Origin: Photobacterium sp. TY1-4
GTDB lineage: Bacteria > Pseudomonadota > Gammaproteobacteria > Enterobacterales > Vibrionaceae
Direction: 5' to 3'
Length of the DNA stretch: 64,000 nucleotides
Assembly: GCF_025398175.1 (NCBI RefSeq)
Contig: NZ_CP099735.1
Span: forward strand, 1,798,001 to 1,862,000
Part shown: positions 26,610 to 35,207 of the stretch, piece after piece
How the letters are laid out: every line of letters begins with the position of its first letter
Position numbering within the stretch: position 1 is the first letter of the stretch
Translations under genes and position numbers: made by a program
The notes under the pieces: generated by a model
The model's input: the letters and a program-made list of their open reading frames with translations, nothing else
Database searches by the model: none
What the model was told of the DNA's origin: nothing

Positions 26610-27796
26610 ATGAACACGCTAAACCAATCCCCGAAAACCCTGCCTTCGTTCGTAAAAAAAAGATTGAATCTCATCTGAACGAGCTCATCTACCCCCGCAA
26701 AAACCAGCAGCATCTGGTGCTGGGCCAACAGCCGAGTGAAGGCGCAATTGTTTTACAAAGTAACGACTACCTGGCTATCTCGAATCATGACAAGATTCGT
26801 GATGCCTATTTTGCCGCTCTCGAACAGGGACGCAAAGACGTGGTGATGTCCGCGATTTTTTTGCACAAAGACCTGGAAGTCGACAGTTTCGAACAGCAAT
26901 TGGCCCAGTACACGGGCTATGAGCATTGTATCCTGTCGCAATCGGGCTGGGCTGCCAACATCGGGCTGATCCAAACGGTACTGCCGCCGAACACGCCGGT
27001 GTATATCGACTTTTTTGCCCATATGTCATTGTGGGATGGTGCCCGCCATGCGCAGGGGGAGATCCATCCGTTTTTGCACAACAATGTCCGTCAGCTGGGC
27101 AAATTGATCCGCCGTCATGGTCCCGGGTTGATTCTGGTAGACTCGGTGTACAGCACTTTGGGTACCGTCGCGCCGCTCACCGAGATTGTGGCGTTGGCGA
27201 AACAGACCGGATGCGCCATTTTGGTTGATGAGTCGCACTCGTTGGGTACCCATGGGCCGCAAGGGGCTGGCTTGGTTGCTGAGTTGGGCCTGACCGACGA
27301 TGTGGATTTTCTGACGGTCAGTCTGGCAAAAAGTTTTGCCTACCGGGCGGGCGCGATTTTATGTAGTCAGAAAATTGGACAGTGTCTGCCGTTTGTTGCC
27401 CATCCGGCAATTTTCAGCTCAGCATTGCTCAATCATGAAATCGAAGTCCTCAAGGCCACCCTGGCGGTCATCAAAGCGGGCGATGTACGCCGTGAGCGGC
27501 TGTTTGTGCAGTCAGAGAAGTTGCGTCAGGGATTAAGATCCCTGGGGTTACATATTCAGAGCGAGTCCCAGATCATTGCCCTGGAAACCGGCCCGGAAGA
27601 TCAGACGGAAATCGTTCGCGATCATTTGGAAGCCTGCCAGGTGTTTGGCTCGGTGTTCTGCCAGCCGGCGACGCCGAAAAACAAAAACCTGGTGCGGTTC
27701 TCAGTCAACAGCGATGTTACCGATGCCGAGATCGATCATATCCTTTCGGCGTGCAGTCTGATTGAGCCGAAAATCATGACGGGCAAACGTTGTTAA
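26610..27796 (+). CDS. cqsA: CqsA, CAI-1 autoinducer synthase, reading frame broken by a -1 shift near codon 17
   Basis: CqsA is a PLP-dependent aminotransferase-like enzyme that makes the CAI-1 family of alpha-hydroxyketone signals. ATG 26610 has GAGG six bases upstream and encodes MNTLNQSPKTLPSFVKK, then stops at TGA 26676. The rest of the enzyme is in the -1 frame: KIESHLNELIYPRKNQQ then HLVLGQQ and LQSNDYLA. A -1 shift at the A8 run (26654-26661) joins the two parts into a protein that aligns without gaps to remembered V. cholerae CqsA (LPDFIQNKI...HLVLGKQ). Other motifs are intact: LSQSGWAANIGLIQT, VDESHSLGTHG and the PLP lysine in SLAKSFAYRAGA. The alternative start GTG 26717 would drop about 36 conserved residues. 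Causes: mutation, slippage, or sequencing error. Confidence 0.9.
26652..26663 (+). other. A8 tract, -1 slippery heptamer in cqsA
   Basis: In the ATG frame the bases read GTA AAA AAA AGA. A AAA AAA fits the X XXY YYZ pattern, and is followed by G as in the dnaX-type A AAA AAG signal. Sliding back one base gives AAG ATT GAA, exactly the frame of the conserved CqsA body. No dnaX-like upstream Shine-Dalgarno stimulator is seen. Confidence 0.75.
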
Positions 27797-27868
27797 GCTT
27801 TTCTAGTTGCTAGTCGCTTGAAGGGCTGGTTGCGATAGAACTCATTCCTTCAGCGGTTCTTAAACAGG

Positions 27869-27896
27869 CCCGGTATCTTTGATACCGGGTTTTTTT
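27869..27896 (+). terminator. terminator of cqsA
   Basis: Nine-base-pair stem CCCGGTATC / GATACCGGG with a TTT loop and a seven-T run. It lies between convergent cqsA and cqsS. Confidence 0.93.
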
Positions 27897-27908
27897 CACA
27901 GGTCGATA

Positions 27909-29957
27909 TCAAACCCAATCCGCGACTTTGGACAGGAGTTGCTCTTTGGGGGAGGGCTTGTTTAAAAAATCATTGATACCCTGCCGCTTTAATTCATTTT
28001 GCTCATCGGTGTTGAGTCCACCGGAATAACAAATAATCGGGACGTCTTGGGTGTGTCTGAATCGCTTGTCTTGTCGGATATGCTGGGCTGTTTCCACCCC
28101 GCCCATCTGCGGCATATCCAGGTCCATCAAAATCACATCGATGGGATTATGCTCCAGATAATTCAGGGCCATCTGACCATTTTCAGCATAGACAATCTGG
28201 TAACCGCTTCTTTCCAGTAGGATCCCCGAATACGTCCGCAGCGACGCATTGTCATCCACGATCATTACGGTGTTGCTGATGGCTTTCTCCGGGGTGTCGG
28301 GCATCGGCGTCGATGATGGTTCAAAAAAGCAGTTCGTAATCTCCTGAACCAGATGATCAATGTTGTTGTGATTCGGACTAAAGCGGCTGTTGGGCGGCGG
28401 ATTGAACGTCCCGTAGTGCGACAGCGCCTGCTGGTGAAGATAGAGCGCGGGTTTGTCGGCGTCATTCAGGAGATAGCTCAGAGACACCAGGGCGCCTTGG
28501 CCCTGCATCACGGTGTCCAGATCGACGATGATTAAATCCTGGCTGAGGGTTGTTGCGTCCAGTGCAGTCACGCCGGATGGGAACACCAGGCTGACTTTAA
28601 ACCCGTTATAGAATGCCAGCCGCTGTAATGTCAGGTAAGTTTCATTATTCTGCCCCACATAGAGCAAGGTTTTGTTGGCCAGTAATTTGCGCTTGAAGCT
28701 TGAGATGGTGCTGGAGTGGGATTTTGGCAGCGTGATGGTAAATTCGGTCCAGTGCCCCTGGCTGGAGCGGCAGCCGATGTGGCCTTTAAATGCCGTGATG
28801 ACTTTCTTACAAAACGGCAGTCCGAGGCCGGTGTTGCTTTTTTTACCGTGGGTGAAAAACTCATCGAAAATATAGGGAAGGTGGTTTTTGGAGATACCGA
28901 TCCCGGTATCTTTCACCGTGATGACATTCTGGACGCCGCTGGTTTTCAGGCTAATGGTGATTGCGAAGTTCTTTTTCTTCTCGTAATGCAGCGCGTTTTT
29001 AATCAGGTTAAAGATGACGTAGCGAAGCAAGTGATCGCTGCCGAAAAAGATCGCATCTTTATCGTAGTGAAAAGTGATGAGCTGTTTCTCGGCGGCACTT
29101 TTATATCCGTAATTGCGAATGGCGTGCTCGATCACCCGGACCAAGGAATAATTCTGGAATGAGTCGTTAGAAATTTTCTGGTTATTGATTGAGCTCAGCA
29201 TCAGGTTAATGGTTTCATTGCCGCCGTCAATGATTGCGAGATCATTGTTGATGATGGCATGGATATGCGCCAGCTGTGTTTGTGTCAGGGTACAAGGCTG
29301 CTGTGTGTCAGGCTCGGGCAGCAGCTCGCGCAGAACCTCCAGAGAACTATACAAGGCACTGAGCGGATTACGCATTTCATGCGCAATACCGGCGCTGAAG
29401 GAGCGGGCGAACAGCATTCGGTTTTTGTTTTCCGCTTGATTGCGATAATTAAAAATCACCCCGGCAAAATAGGCGAAACTGAACACGACCACATAGGACC
29501 ACTGAAACCCGCCGAGCATTATGTCACCATCCAGCAGATAGGCGGCACCGAATGCTGCCAGCAGGCCGAGGGATGAAATAATCATGATCAGCAGCCAGTC
29601 ATAGATCAAGAGAATGGACAGGAAGATACTGGCCAGAAATGACATCATCCAGATGATGGACCAGTCATTTTGGATCATCATAAAACAGAAGAAGAACGGC
29701 AGTCCGACGCCAACGGAAAAGGCAAAATGGAGATATTTAAATCGGGTAAAAAAAGCCGGTAGGTGATTCTTAATCACAAACGGAATAAATAACACGGAGC
29801 AAATTAAACGGAGCGTTAAATTCTCGTAACCTTGCGGGAACAGCTGATGCCAGATGACGTAATAGGCCGGGAATCCGATCATTCCAAAGGTGCCAACGAT
29901 AACTAAATTGGGTTCGACATACCGATAGTTATCTCTCAATCGACTCTTTAAATTCAT
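27909..29957 (-). CDS. cqsS: CqsS, CAI-1 hybrid sensor kinase
   Basis: 682 aa. Six membrane helices (about residues 17-170) form the CAI-1 sensor. The H box FSAGIAHEMRNPLSAL has its phosphorylated histidine at residue 193, one position from that of V. cholerae CqsS (H194). ATPase boxes follow: NLIKNALHYEKKK (N), DTGIGI (G1) and NTGLGLPFCKKV (G2). A C-terminal receiver domain carries VILMDLDMPQMGG with the acceptor Asp and a conserved Lys in LNKPSP. At low signal CqsS phosphorylates LuxU/LuxO; signal binding turns it into a phosphatase. Convergent with cqsA. Confidence 0.95.
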   Translation of the reverse strand: MNLKSRLRDNYRYVEPNLVIVGTFGMIGFPAYYVIWHQLFPQGYENLTLRLICSVLFIPFVIKNHLPAFFTRFKYLHFAFSVGVGLPFFFCFMMIQNDWSIIWMMSFLASIFLSILLIYDWLLIMIISSLGLLAAFGAAYLLDGDIMLGGFQWSYVVVFSFAYFAGVIFNYRNQAENKNRMLFARSFSAGIAHEMRNPLSALYSSLEVLRELLPEPDTQQPCTLTQTQLAHIHAIINNDLAIIDGGNETINLMLSSINNQKISNDSFQNYSLVRVIEHAIRNYGYKSAAEKQLITFHYDKDAIFFGSDHLLRYVIFNLIKNALHYEKKKNFAITISLKTSGVQNVITVKDTGIGISKNHLPYIFDEFFTHGKKSNTGLGLPFCKKVITAFKGHIGCRSSQGHWTEFTITLPKSHSSTISSFKRKLLANKTLLYVGQNNETYLTLQRLAFYNGFKVSLVFPSGVTALDATTLSQDLIIVDLDTVMQGQGALVSLSYLLNDADKPALYLHQQALSHYGTFNPPPNSRFSPNHNNIDHLVQEITNCFFEPSSTPMPDTPEKAISNTVMIVDDNASLRTYSGILLERSGYQIVYAENGQMALNYLEHNPIDVILMDLDMPQMGGVETAQHIRQDKRFRHTQDVPIICYSGGLNTDEQNELKRQGINDFLNKPSPKEQLLSKVADWV

Positions 29958-30108
29958 GTATCCCGTCTGCCGTGCGCCCCGTAGGCGCTGGTTTTTGATA
30001 ATCTACGCATTATTATATTAAACCAATTGCATCTCGGGCAGGGAGAAATTTTCGCACCTTGGGACTTACATCAAAGATGTACTGCCCTTGATTCAGTTCT
30101 GCCCGGGC

Positions 30109-31446
30109 TCAGGTCCGGAAACGGAACCACAGGTAACCGCCGACACCGGCGATGAGTGAGGCGATGATAATGGCCGTTTTGGCCAACACCAGTGCTTCGT
30201 GCTGGTCGCTGAATCCCAGCTCGCTGATAAAAATAGACATGGTAAAACCAATCCCGCCGAGAAAACTCAAACCGACAACATGGCGAAAGGTCATTGTCCC
30301 CGGAAGCTGTCCCAGTTGGAGTCGTAGCGCCAGCCAGCAAAACAGCGATATCCCTAAGGTTTTGCCGAGCACCAGCCCGGCGATGATCCCCAATGCCAAG
30401 GGGTGAGAAAAAATGCCGACCAGGAGGTCCGTCTGGATGGGGATCCCGGCGTTGGTCAGGGCAAACACCGGCAGAATGAACAAGGCCACCGGTTGTTGGA
30501 GGACTTGCTCCCAGCGGCGCAGCGGTGTGGTGGCTTGTTCGGCCGCCTGATGGATATGCAGCGCGACTGTGTGCTGCGAGGGCTCCCCCAGGATCGGCGT
30601 ATCATCGGCGCGTTCTTTTTCCATGTGCTCAAAGCGAAACAGCAAATTGCGCAGCCGATGAATAAACCAGATCGGTTCCTGTTTGGGGCGTGCCGGGACG
30701 GTGACTGCAACCAGCACCCCGGCAACAGTCGCGTGGATCCCAGAGCCCAGCATCGCAGCCCAGAGCCCGGCGCCGACGGTCAGGTAAAGGCCGGGCTTTC
30801 GAATGCCGAGCAGGTTGAACAACAGCAGCGTCAGCAGCAAGACGGCGCAGGCGGCCAGATACGGCAGGCTGATGGCGTCAGAATAGAACAGAGCGATCAC
30901 CAATATCGCGCCGATATCGTCGATGATGGCCAACGCGGTCAGAAAGATAAAGGCCGCCGCCGGAATATGGCGTCCCAGAAGGGCCAGAATGCCCACCGCC
31001 AGCGCAGTGTCGGTGGCCATGGGGATCCCCCAGCCCATGCTGACTTCAGTGCCGAAGGTCAGCGACAGATAAAGCAGCGCCGGGATCAGCATGCCGCCCA
31101 GTGCGGCGGCGGCAATCGGCAGAAAGGTGTTCAGGCTGTTGATATCGCCGACCAGGATCTCGCGTTTGATTTCCAGCCCGAGCAGGAAAAAGAAATAGGT
31201 CATCAGGCCGTCGTTGACCCAGTGTTTGAGGCTCATGGCAAAGATCTGTTCACCAAGGACAAAGCCGATCGGGGTGTCGATGAGGGCCAGATAAGCGGTG
31301 GTCCAGGGAGAGTTCGCGATCACAAGGGCGATGAGAACGCAGATCAGCAGGAGCAGGCTGGCGGTGGTTTGGCTCTGGATAAAGGCCTGGAACGGGCGGT
31401 AGAGTTTTTCAAAGCCTTTCTCTAACGGCGTTTTTGTCAGTGCCAT
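30109..31446 (-). CDS. nhaA: NhaA-family Na+/H+ antiporter
   Basis: 445 aa from ATG 31446; the longer frame from TTG 31482 adds residues without family support. Twelve membrane helices. The ion-binding Asp pair is in ALAIIDDIGAILVIAL near residue 163, and PMATDTALAVGILALLG and GGMLIPAL are NhaA signatures. It exports Na+ for H+ at the inner membrane, important in marine bacteria. There is a larger than usual cytoplasmic loop (about 235-280, RPKQEPIWFIHRLRN...PSQHTVALHIHQAAEQAT). A hairpin separates it from the upstream MFS gene. Confidence 0.93.
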   Translation of the reverse strand: MALTKTPLEKGFEKLYRPFQAFIQSQTTASLLLLICVLIALVIANSPWTTAYLALIDTPIGFVLGEQIFAMSLKHWVNDGLMTYFFFLLGLEIKREILVGDINSLNTFLPIAAAALGGMLIPALLYLSLTFGTEVSMGWGIPMATDTALAVGILALLGRHIPAAAFIFLTALAIIDDIGAILVIALFYSDAISLPYLAACAVLLLTLLLFNLLGIRKPGLYLTVGAGLWAAMLGSGIHATVAGVLVAVTVPARPKQEPIWFIHRLRNLLFRFEHMEKERADDTPILGEPSQHTVALHIHQAAEQATTPLRRWEQVLQQPVALFILPVFALTNAGIPIQTDLLVGIFSHPLALGIIAGLVLGKTLGISLFCWLALRLQLGQLPGTMTFRHVVGLSFLGGIGFTMSIFISELGFSDQHEALVLAKTAIIIASLIAGVGGYLWFRFRT

Positions 31447-31505
31447 GGTCAGCCGCTTCCCGGTTAATACTGGCAAATTCAAAGTATAGCTGTCTCTGAT
31501 GTCAG

Positions 31506-31530
31506 GCAGGGGGGCACTCGGCTCCCCTGC
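31506..31530 (-). terminator. hairpin after the SoxR-linked MFS gene
   Basis: GCAGGGGGGC and GGCTCCCCTGC pair with one mismatch. It lies in the 97-bp gap between the MFS stop and nhaA. No long T run is present, so termination strength is uncertain. Confidence 0.45.
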
Positions 31531-31543
31531 GTATCATGTCCCG

Positions 31544-32758
31544 TCAGGCCGCTTGCGGGGTAGCACTGTTGAGATTGGCCTGATGGGCGCCGCGGCGATA
31601 GAGCTGGATCATCACCAGAGTGCTCAGCAGCATGACGAGGGCAATGCTGAGAAAGCCGTAGACCGTCAGGTTGTAGTGCGACAGCAGGGCAATCAGCACG
31701 TAGCTGGCGCTTTGAGCCAATGTCGAAAACAGTTTCAGTCCGCCATCGGTTCTGCCGCGCTGAGCAATGGCTACTTCATGGTTCATTTTGGTGATCCGGG
31801 CGATGCGGTTGAATGAATTGAAGAACCCGATGATCACCACCAGGACCACCATGACCTGTGGCGACAGATAGAGCGACATGGCGATCAGCAGCAGGCTCAT
31901 CGCCATCATGGAAACCAGCATCGCGCGCTCAAACACCACGGTGCGGAGCAGTTTTGCGACGATCAGCCCGCAGATCAGCGCCCCGATGCCGTAACTGACT
32001 TTCCAGCTGGCAAACCACATGCCGCTGATCCCTTGCTCGGCATAGTAAATCGGCACCAGTTTGGTCAGATAGGTCAGCATCGGATAAGAAAGGCAGGACA
32101 GGGCCAGGAACAGGTAAAAACGGGGTTGCAGCTTGAATAGGTGGCCGGTTTCCTTGAGTTGCTGGCTGAAGGGGACGCTCGCTGAAGCCCGGGAAAGTTT
32201 GCGATGATATGGAGTAAGCCCGTAGCACAGCGCGGATAACCCCGAGGCAAACACGGCAAACAGGGCAAACTCGCTCATCGACCACAGCTCAAGCAAGACA
32301 ATCCCGGCCCCACCGGCGCCCAGCATGGTCAACTGCATTACCACTTCCTGCTGTCCGGTGATCCGGGCGTATTCTTCCCGGGTGTAATTTTCCTGGGTAA
32401 AGGCATTATTCGCTGACCAGGCAATGTCATTGCTGTTCCAGAAGATCCACTGCGCAGCGGCCAGCAACCAGGGGGAGGCGAGCTGGTTGAGTGCGGCAAT
32501 CATCACCAACAGCGCGGTGGTGGTTTGGATCACCTGCACCCAGACCAGTATGGCTTTGCGAGAGTGGCGATCAATGAGGGTCGAGAGCACCGGGGTCAGC
32601 AGGAAAGAAGACAGGGTACAGATCAGCGTGATGATGGCGACAAAGCTGCCAGAGCCGGATTCGGTGATCAGGATCCAGGGCAGCGCCATCATGAACATCC
32701 CGGAAGAGATGCCGTCAAAGAAGCGTCCGCCGAGATAAAGGAAGGTTTTGTGGTTCAT
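31544..32758 (-). CDS. MFS efflux transporter under SoxR-type promoter
   Basis: 404 aa with about 12 hydrophobic segments. The loop LIDRHSRKAILVWVQ near 60 is the MFS motif A region. The opening MNHKTFLYLGGRFFDGISSGMFMMALPWIL is typical of drug-efflux-like members. The substrate cannot be read from sequence. The promoter carries a textbook SoxR box with 19-bp spacer and soxR is divergent, so induction by redox-active compounds and a role in exporting them are likely. Confidence 0.85.
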   Translation of the reverse strand: MNHKTFLYLGGRFFDGISSGMFMMALPWILITESGSGSFVAIITLICTLSSFLLTPVLSTLIDRHSRKAILVWVQVIQTTTALLVMIAALNQLASPWLLAAAQWIFWNSNDIAWSANNAFTQENYTREEYARITGQQEVVMQLTMLGAGGAGIVLLELWSMSEFALFAVFASGLSALCYGLTPYHRKLSRASASVPFSQQLKETGHLFKLQPRFYLFLALSCLSYPMLTYLTKLVPIYYAEQGISGMWFASWKVSYGIGALICGLIVAKLLRTVVFERAMLVSMMAMSLLLIAMSLYLSPQVMVVLVVIIGFFNSFNRIARITKMNHEVAIAQRGRTDGGLKLFSTLAQSASYVLIALLSHYNLTVYGFLSIALVMLLSTLVMIQLYRRGAHQANLNSATPQAA

Positions 32759-32788
32759 TGGGAGGCCTTGTTGGTTTGAATTTGCTTT

Positions 32789-32819
32789 AGCCTAATATCT
32801 CAGGTTAACTTGAGGTCAA
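32789..32819 (-). promoter_or_regulatory. SoxR box within a 19-bp-spacer promoter
   Basis: Read leftward: -35 TTGACC (32819-32814), a 19-bp spacer TCAAGTTAACCTGAGATAT (32813-32795) and -10 TAGGCT (32794-32789). The dyad CTCAAGTTAACCTGAG matches the Escherichia coli soxS operator with one asymmetric base. The overlong spacer is characteristic of MerR-family activated promoters. Confidence 0.9.
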
Positions 32820-32881
32820 GCGCAAATGGTTTAATATCTACGACAACCGAAATCGGAATGGATGAAGAGAGGGAGCAGACG

Positions 32882-33334
32882 GTGGAATTGTCAGTCGGAC
32901 AAGTGGCTAAACGGGGGGAGGTCAGCGTCTCGACGCTGCATTTTTACGAGGAGAAAGGCTTGATCCTGAGCCGTCGCAATGCCGGTAATCAACGCCGTTA
33001 TGATCGCAGCGTGCTGAGGCGGATCGCGGTGATCAAAACGGCGCAGCAACTGGGGATGTCCCTGGAAGAGATCAAGCTGGCGCTGGCGGCGTTGCCGCTT
33101 GATCATGCCCCAACCCAGGAAGAATGGGAGCATCTGGCACGGCAATGGCAGCACCGGCTGGATGACAAGATCCGCCAGCTTCAGCGCTTGCGTGACGAGC
33201 TGGGGGAATGTATCGGTTGCGGGTGCCTGTCGATGAAAAAATGTTACCTGAGAAACCCGCAAGATACGCTGGCGCAGCAGGGAAATGGCGCCGTCTTGTG
33301 GCAAACGTCGGCCAATGCGCAGGAAAAATCGTAA
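32882..33334 (+). CDS. soxR: SoxR-like redox-sensing transcriptional activator (MerR family)
   Basis: 150 aa from GTG 32882, chosen because a strong GAGAGGGAG lies seven bases upstream; ATG 32858 has no good site. Winged helix LSVGQVAKRGEVSVSTLHFYEEKGLI, dimerisation helix, then the [2Fe-2S] cysteine cluster CIGCGCLSMKKC near residue 116, identical in spacing to SoxR. Oxidation of the cluster activates transcription from 19-bp-spacer promoters such as the one just upstream. Confidence 0.93.
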   Translation: MELSVGQVAKRGEVSVSTLHFYEEKGLILSRRNAGNQRRYDRSVLRRIAVIKTAQQLGMSLEEIKLALAALPLDHAPTQEEWEHLARQWQHRLDDKIRQLQRLRDELGECIGCGCLSMKKCYLRNPQDTLAQQGNGAVLWQTSANAQEKS

Positions 33335-33356
33335 GATTCAAAATTCTATCAAATAA

Positions 33357-33374
33357 CTGTCACCCAATTGTCAT
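33357..33374 (+). promoter_or_regulatory. Pho box upstream of phoD
   Basis: Two half sites 11 bp apart, CTGTCAC (33357-33363) and TTGTCAT (33368-33374), match the PhoB consensus CTGTCAT repeat. They lie about 65-80 bp before the phoD start. A second dyad, CTGGTTAGACCAG (33389-33401), lies between them and the gene. Confidence 0.7.
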
Positions 33375-33438
33375 CAAATCATGTGAGTCTCGTCGCACTG
33401 GTTAGACCAGGTAACTTCATAATAACAAAGGAAAGATT

Positions 33439-35124
33439 ATGTCTTTGTCGCGTCGAGACTTCATGCGGACCCTGTCATCCGGAGCAGTGGCTGCCACCTT
33501 GCTGGGATGTGAGAATGAAAATACCACTGCTCTGAGTAAGAGCACTGCTGCGGTTGCATTTGAACATGGGGTGGCCAGTGGCGATCCAACGCAACAGGCG
33601 GTGATTATCTGGAGCCGGGTGACAACCACCGCGCGTCAGGCGACGGTGAGTTGGGAAGTCGCCACGGATCGCGATTTTCATCAGCTGGTTCGCAGTGGTG
33701 AGGAAAATACGGACATTTCGCGGGATTTCACCGTCAAAGTCGATGTCGATCAGCTGAACCCTGCAACCCAATATTTCTACCGCTTTCGCTGCAACGGCGT
33801 TGACAGCCTAATTGGCACCACTAAAACCCTGGCAGAGGGGGCGCTCGACCGGGCGTCTCTGGCTGTGATTTCCTGCGCCAACTACCCGGCGGGTTACTTC
33901 CATGCCTATCGAGAAATTCTCAACCAGCACCAGCAAGCGCCGTTGGATGCGGTGCTGCACCTGGGAGATTACATCTACGAATACGGCCTGGGTGAATATG
34001 CCACCGAAGATGCCGAGCAGTTGGAGCGGGTGCCGAATGGTGGAACTGAATGTCTGACGCTGGAAGATTACCGCGCTCGTTATGCCCAGTATCGTCAGGA
34101 TGCCGATTTGCTGGCGATGCATGCGGCTTTGCCGATGATCGCGGTGTGGGATGACCATGAAATTGCCAACGATACCTGGCGCGAAGGGGCGGAAAATCAT
34201 CAGGCGGACGAAGGCGTGTTCCTGGAGCGTCGTGCCGCTGCGGCTGCTGCCTGGGTCGAGTGGATGCCGGTGCGGGAAAACCCGGCTTCCAGTGTATTGA
34301 TCTATCGGGATTTCTCGTTCGGCAATTTGCTGGATCTGTATATGCTGGACACCCGGGTGGTGGCCCGTGATCAGGCGCTGGATTATTTCGCTCTGGACAA
34401 TCCGACCCCGGCAGCAATCGGCGCGCTGGTGACCGAGGCCAAGACGACGCCGCGCCAACTGTTGGGGGCGGATCAGAAAAACTGGCTGCAAGGGAAAATG
34501 GCGGCCAACTCAGCCACCTGGAGCCTGATGGGGCAGCAGATCCTGATGGCGAAAATGGAGCTACCGAGCACCGTGATGCAGGCCATGCTGGGGTTATACC
34601 AAGCCACTGACGCACAACGTCCGGCAGCGATGCAGGCGGTCCAGCAGGCAATTGCGGCTTACCTGAACGATCCGTCCAGCGATCCGCTGTCATTGCCGTA
34701 TAACTTAGATGCCTGGGATGGTTACTATCAGGAGCGGGAATGGCTGTACGGGGTGGCTTCCGGCCTCGGTAAAAAGCTGATCTCGCTGGCGGGAGATACT
34801 CATAACGCCTGGTGCAGTGAACTGAAAACCCACGGCGGCGATCCGGTCGGGGTAGAGTTTGCGACCAGCTCGGTGTCATCGCCGGGGATGGAAAAGTATC
34901 TGGGGCTGGAAACGGCGATGATCACTCAGGTGGAGACATTCATGCCGAACCTGGTCGGCGAGCTGTTCTGGACCAACCTGCAGCAGCGTGGCTTTATGCG
35001 CCTGGATGTGACGCAGGCTCAAATCACCGCCACCTGGCACTTGCTCTCGACCGTTAAAGAGAAAACCTACACCACCACCACCCAGTCGGTGTCGACGACC
35101 GACGGACTGACGCTGAGCAGTTAA
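33439..35124 (+). CDS. phoD: PhoD-family alkaline phosphatase/phosphodiesterase, Tat-exported
   Basis: 561 aa. Twin-arginine signal SRRDFMRTLSSGAVAATLLGC combines an RR motif with a lipobox, suggesting a Tat lipoprotein. An N-terminal Fn3-like PhoD domain (VASGDPTQQAVIIWSRVT) precedes the metallophosphatase core: CANYP, HLGDYIYEYG, WDDHEIAND, QQILMAK and AGDTHNAW. The enzyme hydrolyses phosphate diesters and monoesters outside the cytoplasm, using Ca2+ and Fe3+ in characterised members. The Pho box upstream indicates induction by phosphate starvation. Confidence 0.93.
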   Translation: MSLSRRDFMRTLSSGAVAATLLGCENENTTALSKSTAAVAFEHGVASGDPTQQAVIIWSRVTTTARQATVSWEVATDRDFHQLVRSGEENTDISRDFTVKVDVDQLNPATQYFYRFRCNGVDSLIGTTKTLAEGALDRASLAVISCANYPAGYFHAYREILNQHQQAPLDAVLHLGDYIYEYGLGEYATEDAEQLERVPNGGTECLTLEDYRARYAQYRQDADLLAMHAALPMIAVWDDHEIANDTWREGAENHQADEGVFLERRAAAAAAWVEWMPVRENPASSVLIYRDFSFGNLLDLYMLDTRVVARDQALDYFALDNPTPAAIGALVTEAKTTPRQLLGADQKNWLQGKMAANSATWSLMGQQILMAKMELPSTVMQAMLGLYQATDAQRPAAMQAVQQAIAAYLNDPSSDPLSLPYNLDAWDGYYQEREWLYGVASGLGKKLISLAGDTHNAWCSELKTHGGDPVGVEFATSSVSSPGMEKYLGLETAMITQVETFMPNLVGELFWTNLQQRGFMRLDVTQAQITATWHLLSTVKEKTYTTTTQSVSTTDGLTLSS

Positions 35125-35152
35125 CCTCCTGACGTCTGCCCTAGTGTCTGCT

Positions 35153-35183
35153 CTGTTCGTCCTGCATTCCGCAGGACGAACAG
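35153..35183. terminator. stem-loop between convergent phoD and cytochrome genes
   Basis: Perfect 13-bp stem CTGTTCGTCCTGC / GCAGGACGAACAG with a five-base loop. There is little T run on either strand, but the stem is long and the site is between convergent genes. Confidence 0.7.
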
Positions 35184-35207
35184 ATCCCCTTCAGTTCCTT
35201 TCACGGC

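Noticed and set aside
26717..27796. GTG 26717 as the true start of a 359-aa CqsA
   Set aside because: It lacks a ribosome-binding site and would omit about 36 conserved N-terminal residues that are encoded just upstream in the same frame.
30403..31425. 340-codon plus-strand frame opposite nhaA
   Set aside because: It is the antisense shadow of the NhaA membrane protein: charged, Gln/Gly/Asp-rich composition and no family match.
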